Of a DNA stretch of 64,000 bases, positions 49,789 to 59,287 are shown piece after piece; the stretch's first letter is position 1; each line of letters begins with the position of its first letter. The stretch lies in the IMG/VR virus record IMGVR_UViG_3300028197_001952, positions 1 to 64,000 of that record; one strand, 5' to 3'. Source of the DNA: a virus. Under the pieces are notes generated by a model, which was not told the origin of the DNA, searched no databases, and saw nothing but the letters and a program-made list of their open reading frames with translations. The translations under genes were made by a program, and so were the position numbers.

Positions 49789-50344
49789 AGTTAAATATTT
49801 TGAAATCATCTTTGTACCTTTCTTTGACCCAATCTATCATCCATTCTTCTGTAAAGAAGTTTCTATAATAATTTTCTTGATTTAAAGTAGGATGTGTATC
49901 GTAAATTGGATTACGGTTAAGATGCGGAATAGTTGAAGTACAATTTAATTTATTTAGTATATGTGCTACATCTTTCCCATAATTTTCATAATGAGCCACA
50001 TATGTTATTTTTCTGTGTTTTGTCTTTCCCGCATTAATGTAGTAACTTTGGGGGAGAATCCATTGATGAAATGGATTAGATTTTTCTAAAAACTCACCAA
50101 ATGAATAGTTGTGTGTTTTTTTTCTAAGTTCATGATTATACGCTGAGGCAATTCGTGTGTACGGATTTCTTACTATTGTAAAAATGTAATAATCCGGTGA
50201 ATCATCTACCCATCTAATTGAATCATGACCTGTTATTTGATTCGTACCACCTATGTTTCGTATGATGGAAGATAATGATGTTCCACCAGTTTTAGGTATA
50301 TGAATAAATGCCCATTTTTCAGAACTATTTATCAGTAAACTCAA
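49766..50344 (-). CDS. Sulfotransferase family protein (PAPS-dependent)
   Basis: The product has 192 residues, shorter than typical (250-300). FIHIPKTGGTSLSSII (13-28) is the 5'-phosphosulfate loop of the Sulfotransfer_2/Gal-3-O type. IFTIVRNPYTRIASAYNHEL (54-73) is the 3'-phosphate-binding strand/helix. The start is TTG at 50344, 9 bases after the stop of the small virion protein, since no in-frame ATG precedes the P-loop. It probably sulfates a carbohydrate. Its location outside the sugar cluster, next to structural genes, is unusual. Confidence 0.82.
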   Translation of the reverse strand: MSLLINSSEKWAFIHIPKTGGTSLSSIIRNIGGTNQITGHDSIRWVDDSPDYYIFTIVRNPYTRIASAYNHELRKKTHNYSFGEFLEKSNPFHQWILPQSYYINAGKTKHRKITYVAHYENYGKDVAHILNKLNCTSTIPHLNRNPIYDTHPTLNQENYYRNFFTEEWMIDWVKERYKDDFKIFNYDMDLPR

Positions 50345-50353
50345 ATTATTGGC

Positions 50354-50536
50354 TTATCGTTCTACTGAGTCAGAATATTTTGCTTGGTTTAGTTTACCAC
50401 CACGAGCTGTTGCTAAAGCTTTATCGTCTTTATGTAGTTTATTAACCATATCAGCTGAAGTTGGTGTCTTATCCGCATTCGAACCATTTAACTTTGCAAA
50501 TTCTGATTTGCTATACATGTCTTGTATTGATCCCAT
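50354..50536 (-). CDS. Small probable virion protein, 60 residues
   Basis: The product MGSIQDMYSKSEFAKLNGSN... is hydrophilic and Asp/Lys-rich, with KLHKDDKALATARGGKLNQ near the end. I recognise no domain. A TATATTTATA-type box lies 46 bases before the ATG, and the gene follows two large virion genes. I judge it real because of its promoter, clean boundaries and composition. A 70-residue frame on the opposite strand is dismissed as a shadow. Confidence 0.65.
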   Translation of the reverse strand: MGSIQDMYSKSEFAKLNGSNADKTPTSADMVNKLHKDDKALATARGGKLNQAKYSDSVER

Positions 50537-50581
50537 AATATTGTTTTATTTTTATTTGTAAGATATATTAAAACCTTCTCA

Positions 50582-50591
50582 TATAAATATG
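50582..50591 (-). promoter_or_regulatory. TATATTTATA-type box before the 60-residue gene
   Basis: The coding strand reads CATATTTATA, a one-base variant of the box, 45 bases before the ATG at 50536 and in the 88-base gap after the virion gene at 50625-51779. Confidence 0.5.
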
Positions 50592-50624
50592 GTAAATTTA
50601 ATTAAACCGATTTATGAATTACCT

Positions 50625-51779
50625 TTATGTATCTAAACGAACAAGGAAATTCAAATCATAATCTGGTAGGTTCTTAATTGGTTGTGGTAATTTAGCTATT
50701 GCAATCATATCACCATCTTCATCATAAATTCCTATTGTTGATATAAATGGAGTTAAATACGAACCAGTTGGGTCGTATGATGCAGATGCATCATAATCAT
50801 CCCATGAACCACTTACTGATGGATTTACAGAACCACTAATATATTCAACTTGTTCTATTCTATCAATTACTGTTATTTTCTGTGATCCTGAAATTATTCC
50901 TGTATCTGCAGTTATTTCAGTTTCATATGAACCACTAATATCCATTACTACCGCAGATGGAGATTGTGAAAAATTAAACTCTCCTGATTTAGCAGTTAGT
51001 AATATTTCTAGTTCACTAATAGTTTTAGTTGATTTAAAATCCATTGTATAACTACTAAATTGTGTTGCAGCATCATTAAGTATAACTAATCCTTCAGAGT
51101 ATATCACATTACCAAATCGTATTTGATCAATATCTTGTCCATCAAAATCAAGAGCTAATTCAAACTGAATACTACCTTCTTCCAAATCTATACTCATTAA
51201 ATATATAGTATCAGTATCATTACCGAAGGTCATCTTTACGAGTCCAGATTCTAAATCAAGTGCAGCTGCATCATTTAAAGAGAATAATGTTCCTGTAAAT
51301 GTTTCACCCTCCGAGTCTACTATAATAATTTCACCAGTTTCTAAATTAATTGATGATATTACATATTTTGCAAATCTAGAAGTTATATTTCCATTTCCAT
51401 CATCAGAATATTCAGTTTCATTTGTTAAATCTTTTATAGTAAGAGAGTTTGGTTGTATACCTTCTCCATATTTTTTCTGAGGTATTATTATCACATATCC
51501 TGTTGTGCCAATTATTCTTTCCTGTTTTTCACCAATGTTTTCCATCCTACCATGTAGTAAAAATGGATTAGATATCTCAGTATAATATTTAGATTTTATT
51601 GATTGGAATAAAGGATATGTATATAATCCTTCTTGTTGAGTTGCAGTTTCTTTATCAAAGTTAGCTGATTTGATTAATGAACCTGATATTATAGGATATT
51701 CTGCGCTTGAAACTGTCCAAGCTTTATTAACTTGAAATGCCCTTTTGGAAATACTTGATTTTGGTATTGTCTTTAACAT
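50625..51779 (-). CDS. Virion structural protein, paralogue of the next gene
   Basis: The product has 384 residues and is Ser/Thr/Gly-rich, typical of a tail or capsid surface protein. Its last 130 or so residues match those of the 407-residue protein at 51866-53089: GEFNFSQSPSAVV versus REFNFSNNPTFV, then TPFISTIGIYDEDGDMIAIAKLPQPIKNLPDY versus RTFITTIGLMNDANEIIAVAKTSQPIPKSYD. I therefore infer duplication followed by divergence of the N-terminal parts. No specific tail role is recognised. A TATATTTATA box and a strong GGAG lie before the ATG. Confidence 0.75.
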   Translation of the reverse strand: MLKTIPKSSISKRAFQVNKAWTVSSAEYPIISGSLIKSANFDKETATQQEGLYTYPLFQSIKSKYYTEISNPFLLHGRMENIGEKQERIIGTTGYVIIIPQKKYGEGIQPNSLTIKDLTNETEYSDDGNGNITSRFAKYVISSINLETGEIIIVDSEGETFTGTLFSLNDAAALDLESGLVKMTFGNDTDTIYLMSIDLEEGSIQFELALDFDGQDIDQIRFGNVIYSEGLVILNDAATQFSSYTMDFKSTKTISELEILLTAKSGEFNFSQSPSAVVMDISGSYETEITADTGIISGSQKITVIDRIEQVEYISGSVNPSVSGSWDDYDASASYDPTGSYLTPFISTIGIYDEDGDMIAIAKLPQPIKNLPDYDLNFLVRLDT

Positions 51780-51797
51780 ATAGATTTAACTCCTCTA

Positions 51798-51807
51798 TAT
51801 AAATATA
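51798..51807 (-). promoter_or_regulatory. TATATTTATA box and ribosome site before the 384-residue gene
   Basis: TATATTTATA on the coding strand, 18 bases before the ATG at 51779, followed by AGAGGAG, the best Shine-Dalgarno I see in the window. It lies right after a terminator, so this is a new transcript. Confidence 0.6.
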
Positions 51808-51810
51808 CTA

Positions 51811-51840
51811 AAACAAAAAACCCCACTTTATAGGTGAGGT
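51811..51840 (-). terminator. Rho-independent terminator
   Basis: On the coding strand ACCTCAC and GTGGGGT pair (one G-T wobble) around the loop CTATAAA and are followed by TTTTTTG. It follows the stop of the gene at 51866-53089 by 26 bases and precedes the promoter of the next gene. Confidence 0.85.
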
Positions 51841-51865
51841 CTTTATTGATTAAGGGGTATTATTT

Positions 51866-53089
51866 TTAAAAATCTAATTTAACTTTTATTAGTACTTCTT
51901 TATCGTATGATTTAGGAATCGGTTGTGATGTTTTAGCCACCGCAATAATTTCATTAGCATCATTCATCAATCCAATTGTTGTAATAAATGTTCTTGGGTC
52001 TTTTTCAAATGTTGATTCAACAAATGAATTATCAGAACCAGTTACAAATGTAGGATTGTTTGAGAAGTTAAACTCTCTGTTTGTAGCTCTTACAAAGAAA
52101 TGAGAAGTAGAAACATTTTCTGTTCTTCTTGCTTGGAAATCACCACCACCTTTAAGTGCGTTATGTAGAAGGTAATGATTTTGCCCTTCATATGCAGTTC
52201 CTGCATATAGAGATGCTCCTCTATTTGAACCACTGTCTATTGATGTTCCGATTAAAGAATGAACAGCAACAGGATTAAGTACAACCAACCCTTGGTCTGG
52301 ATAAAATCTACCTAAACCAGCTCCGTTTGAAGCAGTTATAGAGTTAATTGTTGCTTCGTTTTCAGTTCCTAAGTTTAATGAACCACTTGCTACATTAAAT
52401 ACTCTACCTGATTTTCCTACATCATCTGAGAATTTCTTTCCACTATCATCAATTAGAGTGTGTGTTCCTGTAGAACCACTTAAAATCATTGACCAGTTTC
52501 CAGCATCCATTTTTTCCTTATAACGAGCACGAGAAACATTTACAACATAAATATCATTTGCATTAGTTTCTGCACCAAGGTTATCTGTGAATGTGAAAAA
52601 CTCTTCACCAGCATCTAATAATATAGATTTGTATTGTGCGTAAGTTGCTTTACTTGCTAACGTTGATGAATCAGATGTTGTTAAATCAACAGAACCACTT
52701 GCAAATTTATGTCCATATGCAACTGCATATTGTACAGCTGCTGAACTTATAGTAGCAGGGTCTTTATCATATACATTAACATAGTAGTTTTTACTAGCAG
52801 CGGTTTGTGCTGATGATGTGTTGAAAGTACTTAAACTTCCAGTATCACCACTCCAAAGACCTGTTGTTACAACTTCTATCTTTCCGTTTACTTGATCAAA
52901 TTCACCAAATCTTTTATAGATACCATTAGAGATAGAACCTCCAGTTGCACCTAATTTATCTCCACCTGATAGGTATTGATTGGTGATTTTCATTATTTGC
53001 TCAGAGGTCAAATTACCTTGATTAGCATCTAGATAGTTTGCTAATTCCTGTGATAAATTTGTTCCAGCTTGTCCGTTTATTTGTGCCAT
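51866..53089 (-). CDS. Virion structural protein (407 residues), paralogue of the neighbour
   Basis: The product has 407 residues. The N-terminus MAQINGQAGTNLSQELANYL is helical and glutamine-rich, and the remainder is beta- and Ser/Gly-rich (GYKHKF-like, NYLLHNALKGGGDFQARR). Its C-terminal module is shared with the 384-residue protein (see that gene). It follows the 215-residue virion gene and ends at a rho-independent terminator. I do not know which tail or head part it forms; neighbours suggest baseplate or tail. Confidence 0.75.
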   Translation of the reverse strand: MAQINGQAGTNLSQELANYLDANQGNLTSEQIMKITNQYLSGGDKLGATGGSISNGIYKRFGEFDQVNGKIEVVTTGLWSGDTGSLSTFNTSSAQTAASKNYYVNVYDKDPATISSAAVQYAVAYGHKFASGSVDLTTSDSSTLASKATYAQYKSILLDAGEEFFTFTDNLGAETNANDIYVVNVSRARYKEKMDAGNWSMILSGSTGTHTLIDDSGKKFSDDVGKSGRVFNVASGSLNLGTENEATINSITASNGAGLGRFYPDQGLVVLNPVAVHSLIGTSIDSGSNRGASLYAGTAYEGQNHYLLHNALKGGGDFQARRTENVSTSHFFVRATNREFNFSNNPTFVTGSDNSFVESTFEKDPRTFITTIGLMNDANEIIAVAKTSQPIPKSYDKEVLIKVKLDF

Positions 53090-53134
53090 GTTTCTTTTTT
53101 CTCTCTATTAGTTTATTTTATTACCATCTAAAAA

Positions 53135-53782
53135 TTATAATCTTCTATCCCTTACAAAAGGTTGTTTTAGAATTACTTCTACCGGTATAGTTTGTGAACC
53201 ACCAGTTTCGTTTCCGTAAACGGTAATAGTTGTTTTGATACTTTGTGTTAAATTTGGGTTTGGAATAAAAACAAAATTTAATCCAGTTTCAATAGCCGCA
53301 GTTGCAGTTAATTCATCACCTAAAAATGTTGGTGTTGTTCCTGCTCCAGCTGCTAATCCTTGTCCAACTATAGAACCTGCGTTCTTGTTAGCTAATATCA
53401 TAGTATATCCACTTTGTGTGTTACCACTAGGTGAAGTTGTTGGGGAAAGTGCTACTTTACCAGATTCAGGTCCTACCTTTAAACTTGGAATACCAAATTC
53501 TACTTTAGGAATCTTAACAGTTCCTTTTGGTAAAGTTACCAATTTATATTTTAATACTTGTGTTTCATCTGGAGAAGCTTCCGTAATTGGAATTGCTTTG
53601 ATTGCTGCATCATAAAATGCACTACCCTTTGGGTGTGCTGGTTCATATAATGTGTAATCTACCTCATCATCACCTAATGCGAATTTTGAGATACTAAGTC
53701 CTTCACCTGCTGCTAGCTTTTCTCTACCCTTTTTGGTAAGAATAGCATCAACTGTTATTTCTGCGTTATTTAAATAAGCCAT
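53135..53782 (-). CDS. Virion structural protein, 215 residues
   Basis: The product begins MAYLNNAEITVDAILTKKGREKLAAGEG, a start pattern I recall from T4-like phage tail/baseplate proteins of unknown exact role (N-terminal helix with TKKGREKLA). The middle has Pro/Gly-rich turns (LPKGTVKIPKVEFGIPS), and the C-terminal part looks like beta strands with VRDRRL at the end. Its own TATATTTATA box lies 28 bases before the ATG. It follows the 1798-residue tail protein gene. Confidence 0.7.
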   Translation of the reverse strand: MAYLNNAEITVDAILTKKGREKLAAGEGLSISKFALGDDEVDYTLYEPAHPKGSAFYDAAIKAIPITEASPDETQVLKYKLVTLPKGTVKIPKVEFGIPSLKVGPESGKVALSPTTSPSGNTQSGYTMILANKNAGSIVGQGLAAGAGTTPTFLGDELTATAAIETGLNFVFIPNPNLTQSIKTTITVYGNETGGSQTIPVEVILKQPFVRDRRL

Positions 53783-53810
53783 AATGTAATTTTCCCTTTG
53801 TTATTCAATA

Positions 53811-53820
53811 TATAAATATA
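53811..53820 (-). promoter_or_regulatory. TATATTTATA box before the 215-residue gene
   Basis: TATATTTATA on the coding strand, 28 bases before the ATG at 53782, in the 81-base gap after the 1798-residue gene. Confidence 0.55.
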
Positions 53821-53863
53821 AGGATTTAATAAAATCATTTAATTTATAAATTATTTTTTGTTA

Positions 53864-56800
53864 TTAATCTACTTCTAAGATAGGTTCACCACTTCCTCTA
53901 CCACTATCAGATACTCTTAATGTATTCGGATTAGTTGTAAATGTTTGTACAGGAGAACCACCATCTAAAGTAGTTTTACTTGTTTGTTTAGAACCATTTG
54001 AGAATGAATTTTCCAATCCACTTGTTAAATCGCCAACGTTTCTATAATGATATGGTACATAACCATCTAATGGTACAACACTAACAATATTATTACCTGT
54101 TATTGAACCAGAATCTGCAAAATTTCTAAAACTTATTTTTTTTCTTTCGAATGTTTGTGTTACAAAATGTCTTCCCATCGATGAATCTGATGAATTTATG
54201 TTTTCTGGAACATCTACCGTATAACTTTCTGTTATAACGTCAACTCTCTTTCTTACTTTGTAGAAATTATTATCTTTATCTAGTTTAGTAATAATAGCAT
54301 GTCCGTTTTCACCATATAAACCAAAACCAGCTACTGTTAGTGAATCGGGATCCATACCCACTTGATTAAAAATAGTTCCATCAAACTCACCTTGAATAGA
54401 ACCAGTAATAGATGCATCTATATTAAATGATATTCCTGCCATATCAGAACCACTATTTCTTGTAATAAACCCTTGTTCTTTTGTTAAGTTATTTATATCC
54501 AATGTTGCATTAATAGTTTGATATGAACCTACTAAGTTAGTTGAAGTTGTTGAATCTACCAATCCATTAAAGTCATTTTTATTACCTTTTAACTTAGTAT
54601 CATCTTGTGCAGATAATTTACCCGATACAACATTATCTGTAGATTTAATGGTGTGCTCTACCTTTACTACTCCTGCATGGTTATGAGGTGATGCCGTTGT
54701 AGGTCTTTGTTCTATCTTACTTCTTTCAAGAATGTGAGGAGATATTAGTATACCAGTTGCTACTTTTGCTCTTGCTGGTACAAGTGATTCTAATACATCG
54801 AATAAAGATTTATCTATATATCTAACTAATTGAATATATTCTCCAATATTTAAATTAAATCTTTTAAAGTAATAATTTCTTAATTTAGATAGTTCACCAT
54901 ATTCTGTTTTAAATGCATCACCAGGATCTCCAATGTAATTATCTATTTCAAAACCACCAAGTGATTTCATAATATCTAAATTAATTTCTTTGGTAGGTGA
55001 GAAAAACAATCCTAATTTATCAGAATCAAGTGGTGCTTGGTCTAATGATTTTTTAGTAGCTCTACTTCTGTATGATAAATCTGTTATTTTAGTTTGGGTT
55101 TCAAATCTTACTTTATTACCAGGTGCAAATCCACTAGATGGTACTTGTGCAGTTACACTTCTATCATACACAACATATTGATGTGGATAATCGGTAATTG
55201 ATGTAAAGTTAGAAGCAGTTACAAATGAACTATATGTTGTATCTATTGAAACATTCTTAATAGATGTATCTCCCGCTGAACTTCTATCCTTTGGATATTC
55301 AAAATCTAATCTAAGTAATAAATCTTCAGTAGATGATGATATGTGATTTCCATTAATAGCTTCTGGCATTAATGTATGGTCTTTAATTACAGATTCACTC
55401 AAAGGAGCAGACCATAATCTAAATTCATCGATAGAACCAGTTAACGTAGAACCACCAAGTGTTAATACATTTCCAGATTCCCATCCACTACTTCCACTTG
55501 GAGTTGATATCGCAGTAAAAGCAGTATTTCGTATTCTTCCATCTACTCCCTCCTTCAAATAAACATTAAATGTATCTTCTGTACTTCCTGTAATTCTATT
55601 TACATTAATCTGTGCGTACTCATCATTAAATACTACAACTTGTTCTGTTGAAGATGATACATAAGTAGCTCCATTTAATATGTTAAATGTTAATTTAGCA
55701 AGTGAACCAGAATCAAGATAATCAAGATCTAAACTCCATCCATTTGCACTTATTAATCTTTGGTCTTTTTTCTGATTTGTATTTAATCTAAATTCTACTG
55801 AGTTTGGATAATATTCTTTATGAGATTTCCATGGTACTACTATAGAATTACTTCCACTAATATTAATTGAAGATGTTCTATCGTCATATGTAAATGTACT
55901 AGTTCCATTCCCAGGTTGAGGTCCTCCAAATTCCATTACAGTCAACATTGACTGTGGGATTCCATAACAACTTAATGCAGCTGATATAGCTCTTCGTGTA
56001 CCTTTATTTTTTTGTAGATATGGTAAGTTATTAAGCAATCTTCTCCATATTTCATTTTGCCTATCCTTACCACTCATTGTGGTTGCAGTAGAACCATCTG
56101 AATTCTTACCAAATGCATATTCCCAAAGTGTTTGAGATTGTGCACCCATATCAGCATCCCATCCTAGGGATTCTAACATGTGATAAATTAACTTATCATT
56201 AATTCCGTTTTCAAACTTATGTTCTAATTGTTTTGTTTGAGATATTCCCTTTATATGTAACCACAACACATCAAAGTGTTGTCCTACCATATCAAAGAAT
56301 AATGGGAAAGTAGATCCTTCTGGATCATTTTTTATATGTAGTGGTAAGTTATTAACTAACCTAGAACTATTATCTGCATCGAAATTAGAAGCACTTACAA
56401 TCGTATTTTCATACCAGTTTAATGATGCTTGATGTGTTGATGCTGATAATGCATTCTGTCCTGCTCCTGGATATGTAATATTACTTATAGATGAACTTGT
56501 GAATAAGAATTTTTCAAAAGAATCAAATCCTTTTTTTACTTCACTTATCTTACCAAGTGTTCTTTGTGCTTCATTTGTTACTGCAACTGAACTTGATGCG
56601 GCTCCTGTGATATTACTTGATACTCCACCAAATTCAATAGAACTTCCGGATACCAATCCACCATATCGTTCTTCATATGATTGAATTAGTTTAACCTTAT
56701 AAACAAAGTTTTCAACTCTCTCTACAGCAGATGAATATTTTACAAAATTACCAAAATCGATTGACCTACTAGGGTGTTCTAAGGAATATGTTCCTGTTGA

Positions 56801-59260
56801 ACCTTCCCCTTCTACTAACTTTAAATCAGATGTAACAAAATTTATGTTTAAATGGTCTAATGCGAAATCTGAAGATGATACAAATTGGTTAACAACATCG
56901 GTTGATGATTGAGAACCACTTGAAATTAAATCATCTAAAATTTGATAACCAATTACATCATTTGTTTCTAATGCAAAATTAGGAGTTAATGGTATACAAT
57001 TTTTTGAAATATCATCAACTATTGTGATTTGGTCAATTATAGGTATTGCCTGTAATTTTGATATCCAAAGAGAATCATTTAAATTAACACTAGCAGGAAG
57101 TGGTTCATATAGTTTTAAAACAAGTGATTTCTCTATATTAGTATATTCTACATCATTTGTTTCAGGATTGGTAACTTTATCTGAGAAAGTTGTTTCATCA
57201 ATTCCCCATGTTGCGATTAACTTATTATTACCTTCTCCTAAATGTAGATAGTGAGTTAAGAATGGAGAAATTGAATCTTGAAATATTGAGGAATCAAAAC
57301 GATTTACAAATGCATTTCTAATATCTGCAACAACATCTCCTCTTCTAAGATTTAAATCTCCAGCTTCGAATGAAATACTTATTTTTTCAGTTTTACCTGC
57401 AGTTAATGAATCTCCTTCTGAGTTATATGGTATTAATACTAAATCAAATTGTATTACTCCTTTAACTTCAACAGGTTTTATTTTTAAAGAGTTTAATTTT
57501 TGTAAAACATCTTTTACATTAAATGATGATACACCTGATTCTGAAAACCGTCCTAGTGATGATGTATTACTTTCACGTCCGGCATAAATCTTAATATAGT
57601 TAGTATTAATAGATTGCCAACTAATTTGAAATGGAACATTATTTCCCTTAAAATCTGCTCCTATAATGTTTTGTGGGTATTCTATGTTTGTAATATCAGG
57701 ACCAGGTATAAAAGCTCTACTTTCAACCGTTACTGATACTTTTGCGTTCTGGCTACTACCTCCTTTGTTAGAAAGTGCTTGTAAGTAAATAGTGTAATTA
57801 CCTACTCCATTATAGAAATCAGCATTACTTAGTACTAAACTACCATTTGTTTCAATTTCTCTTCTTGTTTTACCAAGAGTATAAATTACTTTATCTGCAT
57901 TAACACTTCTATATGGTATTTTGACCGTTTCTTTATCAGCTAAATTTAGTTTAACTCTACTGATATCAACCGCTATACTTGGTTCGAGTGGAGATTCTTC
58001 TACTGCAACTTTTGTAGCATTAACTACAATGTTAGTTTGTCCTGCAACTAAATCAAGAGTAAGTTCTTTAGTTCTATTAGTTTGATTTTGTCTATTACTA
58101 GGTGTATTGTATTTAAAAGATACCGTATGTGTAAAATCAGAAATACCAACAGAAGAAAATGTTATAGATGGAATTTTTTTAGCTCCTGCTATTGGGGTGT
58201 GTTCTAAATCAATTTCCCCATCAGATAATAAAAATCCACCCTGTCCCCATGATGTTTTATATTGTATTATATTATCAGAAGAAACGAAGCTTTCTATATT
58301 TACTTCAATTGGAGTATTAACAATAGGATCTTCTTTCGGGTCTTCATTTATAATTACCTTTGTTAAATCAAATGGTAGATTAGCAAACTGAGATTTGTTA
58401 ATTGTATCTGTTATTGTATTTATTTGATTTAATAGAGGAACTTCCTTTCCATTCTTTTCTAATCTAAATTCATAGTAATCAAATTCTACTGTACTAACTG
58501 GTCTTGGTGCTTTAGGAATTCTATCTTTAGTAGGTGCAGAGTAACCTAAACTTCCTTGAGCAGAACTAAATCCACCTGTGCCTCTTCCTATATTATCGTT
58601 AAATTCAATACCTCTACCTCTAGTTTGAAGACCAAAATCATCAAAATCATTATTTCCAATAGGTATTAAATTTGGATTTACATTATCATCAAATCCCGGA
58701 CCTCTAACATTTATATCAAGTTGGTTATCAAATAAATCAAATAAATCAACTACAGGAGCTACTGTTTTAGTGAATTTTTTCTTTGTAGAATATAGTTTGT
58801 ATTCATCTTCTGAAGTAAAACCTGCTTTTACTATCTTGAAATACTGTGGTGTTAGTAGTTGTTTTCCAGTATAGTTGTATACCTTAGCTGGTGTTGATAA
58901 TGTATCCTTACCATTTAACATGATACTACCACCATTAGTAGAAGTAACATTAACTTGTATAGTTCTACTTTCTGATAATACTGTTGGTGGTTTTGATGGA
59001 TATTTACAAGTACCATTATTAACAGTAGCTGCTTGGTTATAGTTTGTTGCATTTCTATCAGTACATCCACTTATGACAGATACAGTTCTTCCACCTCCGC
59101 CTCCACCAGAACCACGTCCTCCTCCACCAAGGTTTTGGACAAAATCTATACCTTCACCACCACCATTGAGGTTACTTCCATCTCCGAATCCGTCTCTTGA
59201 TCCTAGATTTTCGTTTCGGTTGTTACTACCTCCATCTAAATATTGATTTCCTCTAGCCAT
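53864..59260 (-). CDS. Giant tail/baseplate protein with Bacteroidota repeat and LamG domain
   Basis: The product has 1798 residues. The N-terminus is a Gly/Asn-rich low-complexity run (to about 58), then one GCTDRNATNYNQAATVNNGTC repeat at 65-84. Ig-like beta domains follow. A middle segment has LNWYENTIVSASNF and HIKNDPEGSTFPLFFDMVGQHFDVLWLHIK. Then comes a helical block (ALSCYGIPQSMLTVMEFGG) and a LamG-type domain around 1250-1400 (VYLKEGVDGRI, LTGSIDEFRLWSAPL). The C-terminal part includes LRNYYFKRFNLNIGEYIQL. It is probably a long baseplate or tail structure. A TATATTTATA box lies just before the ATG (three bases). Confidence 0.82.
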   Translation of the reverse strand: MARGNQYLDGGSNNRNENLGSRDGFGDGSNLNGGGEGIDFVQNLGGGGRGSGGGGGGRTVSVISGCTDRNATNYNQAATVNNGTCKYPSKPPTVLSESRTIQVNVTSTNGGSIMLNGKDTLSTPAKVYNYTGKQLLTPQYFKIVKAGFTSEDEYKLYSTKKKFTKTVAPVVDLFDLFDNQLDINVRGPGFDDNVNPNLIPIGNNDFDDFGLQTRGRGIEFNDNIGRGTGGFSSAQGSLGYSAPTKDRIPKAPRPVSTVEFDYYEFRLEKNGKEVPLLNQINTITDTINKSQFANLPFDLTKVIINEDPKEDPIVNTPIEVNIESFVSSDNIIQYKTSWGQGGFLLSDGEIDLEHTPIAGAKKIPSITFSSVGISDFTHTVSFKYNTPSNRQNQTNRTKELTLDLVAGQTNIVVNATKVAVEESPLEPSIAVDISRVKLNLADKETVKIPYRSVNADKVIYTLGKTRREIETNGSLVLSNADFYNGVGNYTIYLQALSNKGGSSQNAKVSVTVESRAFIPGPDITNIEYPQNIIGADFKGNNVPFQISWQSINTNYIKIYAGRESNTSSLGRFSESGVSSFNVKDVLQKLNSLKIKPVEVKGVIQFDLVLIPYNSEGDSLTAGKTEKISISFEAGDLNLRRGDVVADIRNAFVNRFDSSIFQDSISPFLTHYLHLGEGNNKLIATWGIDETTFSDKVTNPETNDVEYTNIEKSLVLKLYEPLPASVNLNDSLWISKLQAIPIIDQITIVDDISKNCIPLTPNFALETNDVIGYQILDDLISSGSQSSTDVVNQFVSSSDFALDHLNINFVTSDLKLVEGEGSTGTYSLEHPSRSIDFGNFVKYSSAVERVENFVYKVKLIQSYEERYGGLVSGSSIEFGGVSSNITGAASSSVAVTNEAQRTLGKISEVKKGFDSFEKFLFTSSSISNITYPGAGQNALSASTHQASLNWYENTIVSASNFDADNSSRLVNNLPLHIKNDPEGSTFPLFFDMVGQHFDVLWLHIKGISQTKQLEHKFENGINDKLIYHMLESLGWDADMGAQSQTLWEYAFGKNSDGSTATTMSGKDRQNEIWRRLLNNLPYLQKNKGTRRAISAALSCYGIPQSMLTVMEFGGPQPGNGTSTFTYDDRTSSINISGSNSIVVPWKSHKEYYPNSVEFRLNTNQKKDQRLISANGWSLDLDYLDSGSLAKLTFNILNGATYVSSSTEQVVVFNDEYAQINVNRITGSTEDTFNVYLKEGVDGRIRNTAFTAISTPSGSSGWESGNVLTLGGSTLTGSIDEFRLWSAPLSESVIKDHTLMPEAINGNHISSSTEDLLLRLDFEYPKDRSSAGDTSIKNVSIDTTYSSFVTASNFTSITDYPHQYVVYDRSVTAQVPSSGFAPGNKVRFETQTKITDLSYRSRATKKSLDQAPLDSDKLGLFFSPTKEINLDIMKSLGGFEIDNYIGDPGDAFKTEYGELSKLRNYYFKRFNLNIGEYIQLVRYIDKSLFDVLESLVPARAKVATGILISPHILERSKIEQRPTTASPHNHAGVVKVEHTIKSTDNVVSGKLSAQDDTKLKGNKNDFNGLVDSTTSTNLVGSYQTINATLDINNLTKEQGFITRNSGSDMAGISFNIDASITGSIQGEFDGTIFNQVGMDPDSLTVAGFGLYGENGHAIITKLDKDNNFYKVRKRVDVITESYTVDVPENINSSDSSMGRHFVTQTFERKKISFRNFADSGSITGNNIVSVVPLDGYVPYHYRNVGDLTSGLENSFSNGSKQTSKTTLDGGSPVQTFTTNPNTLRVSDSGRGSGEPILEVD

Positions 59261-59263
59261 GTA

Positions 59264-59273
59264 TATAAATATC
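59264..59273 (-). promoter_or_regulatory. TATATTTATA-type box three bases before the 1798-residue gene
   Basis: The coding strand reads GATATTTATA, a one-base variant. Only three bases separate it from the ATG at 59260, so if it is a promoter the transcript would start at or inside the gene (leaderless). This copy is the main objection to a promoter role for the whole set. Confidence 0.35.
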
Positions 59274-59287
59274 TTTATTTAACATTG

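Noticed and set aside
50349-50561. Plus-strand 70-residue frame opposite the small virion gene.
   Set aside because: The minus-strand frame has a promoter box, a clean start and a plausible protein; the plus-strand one has none.
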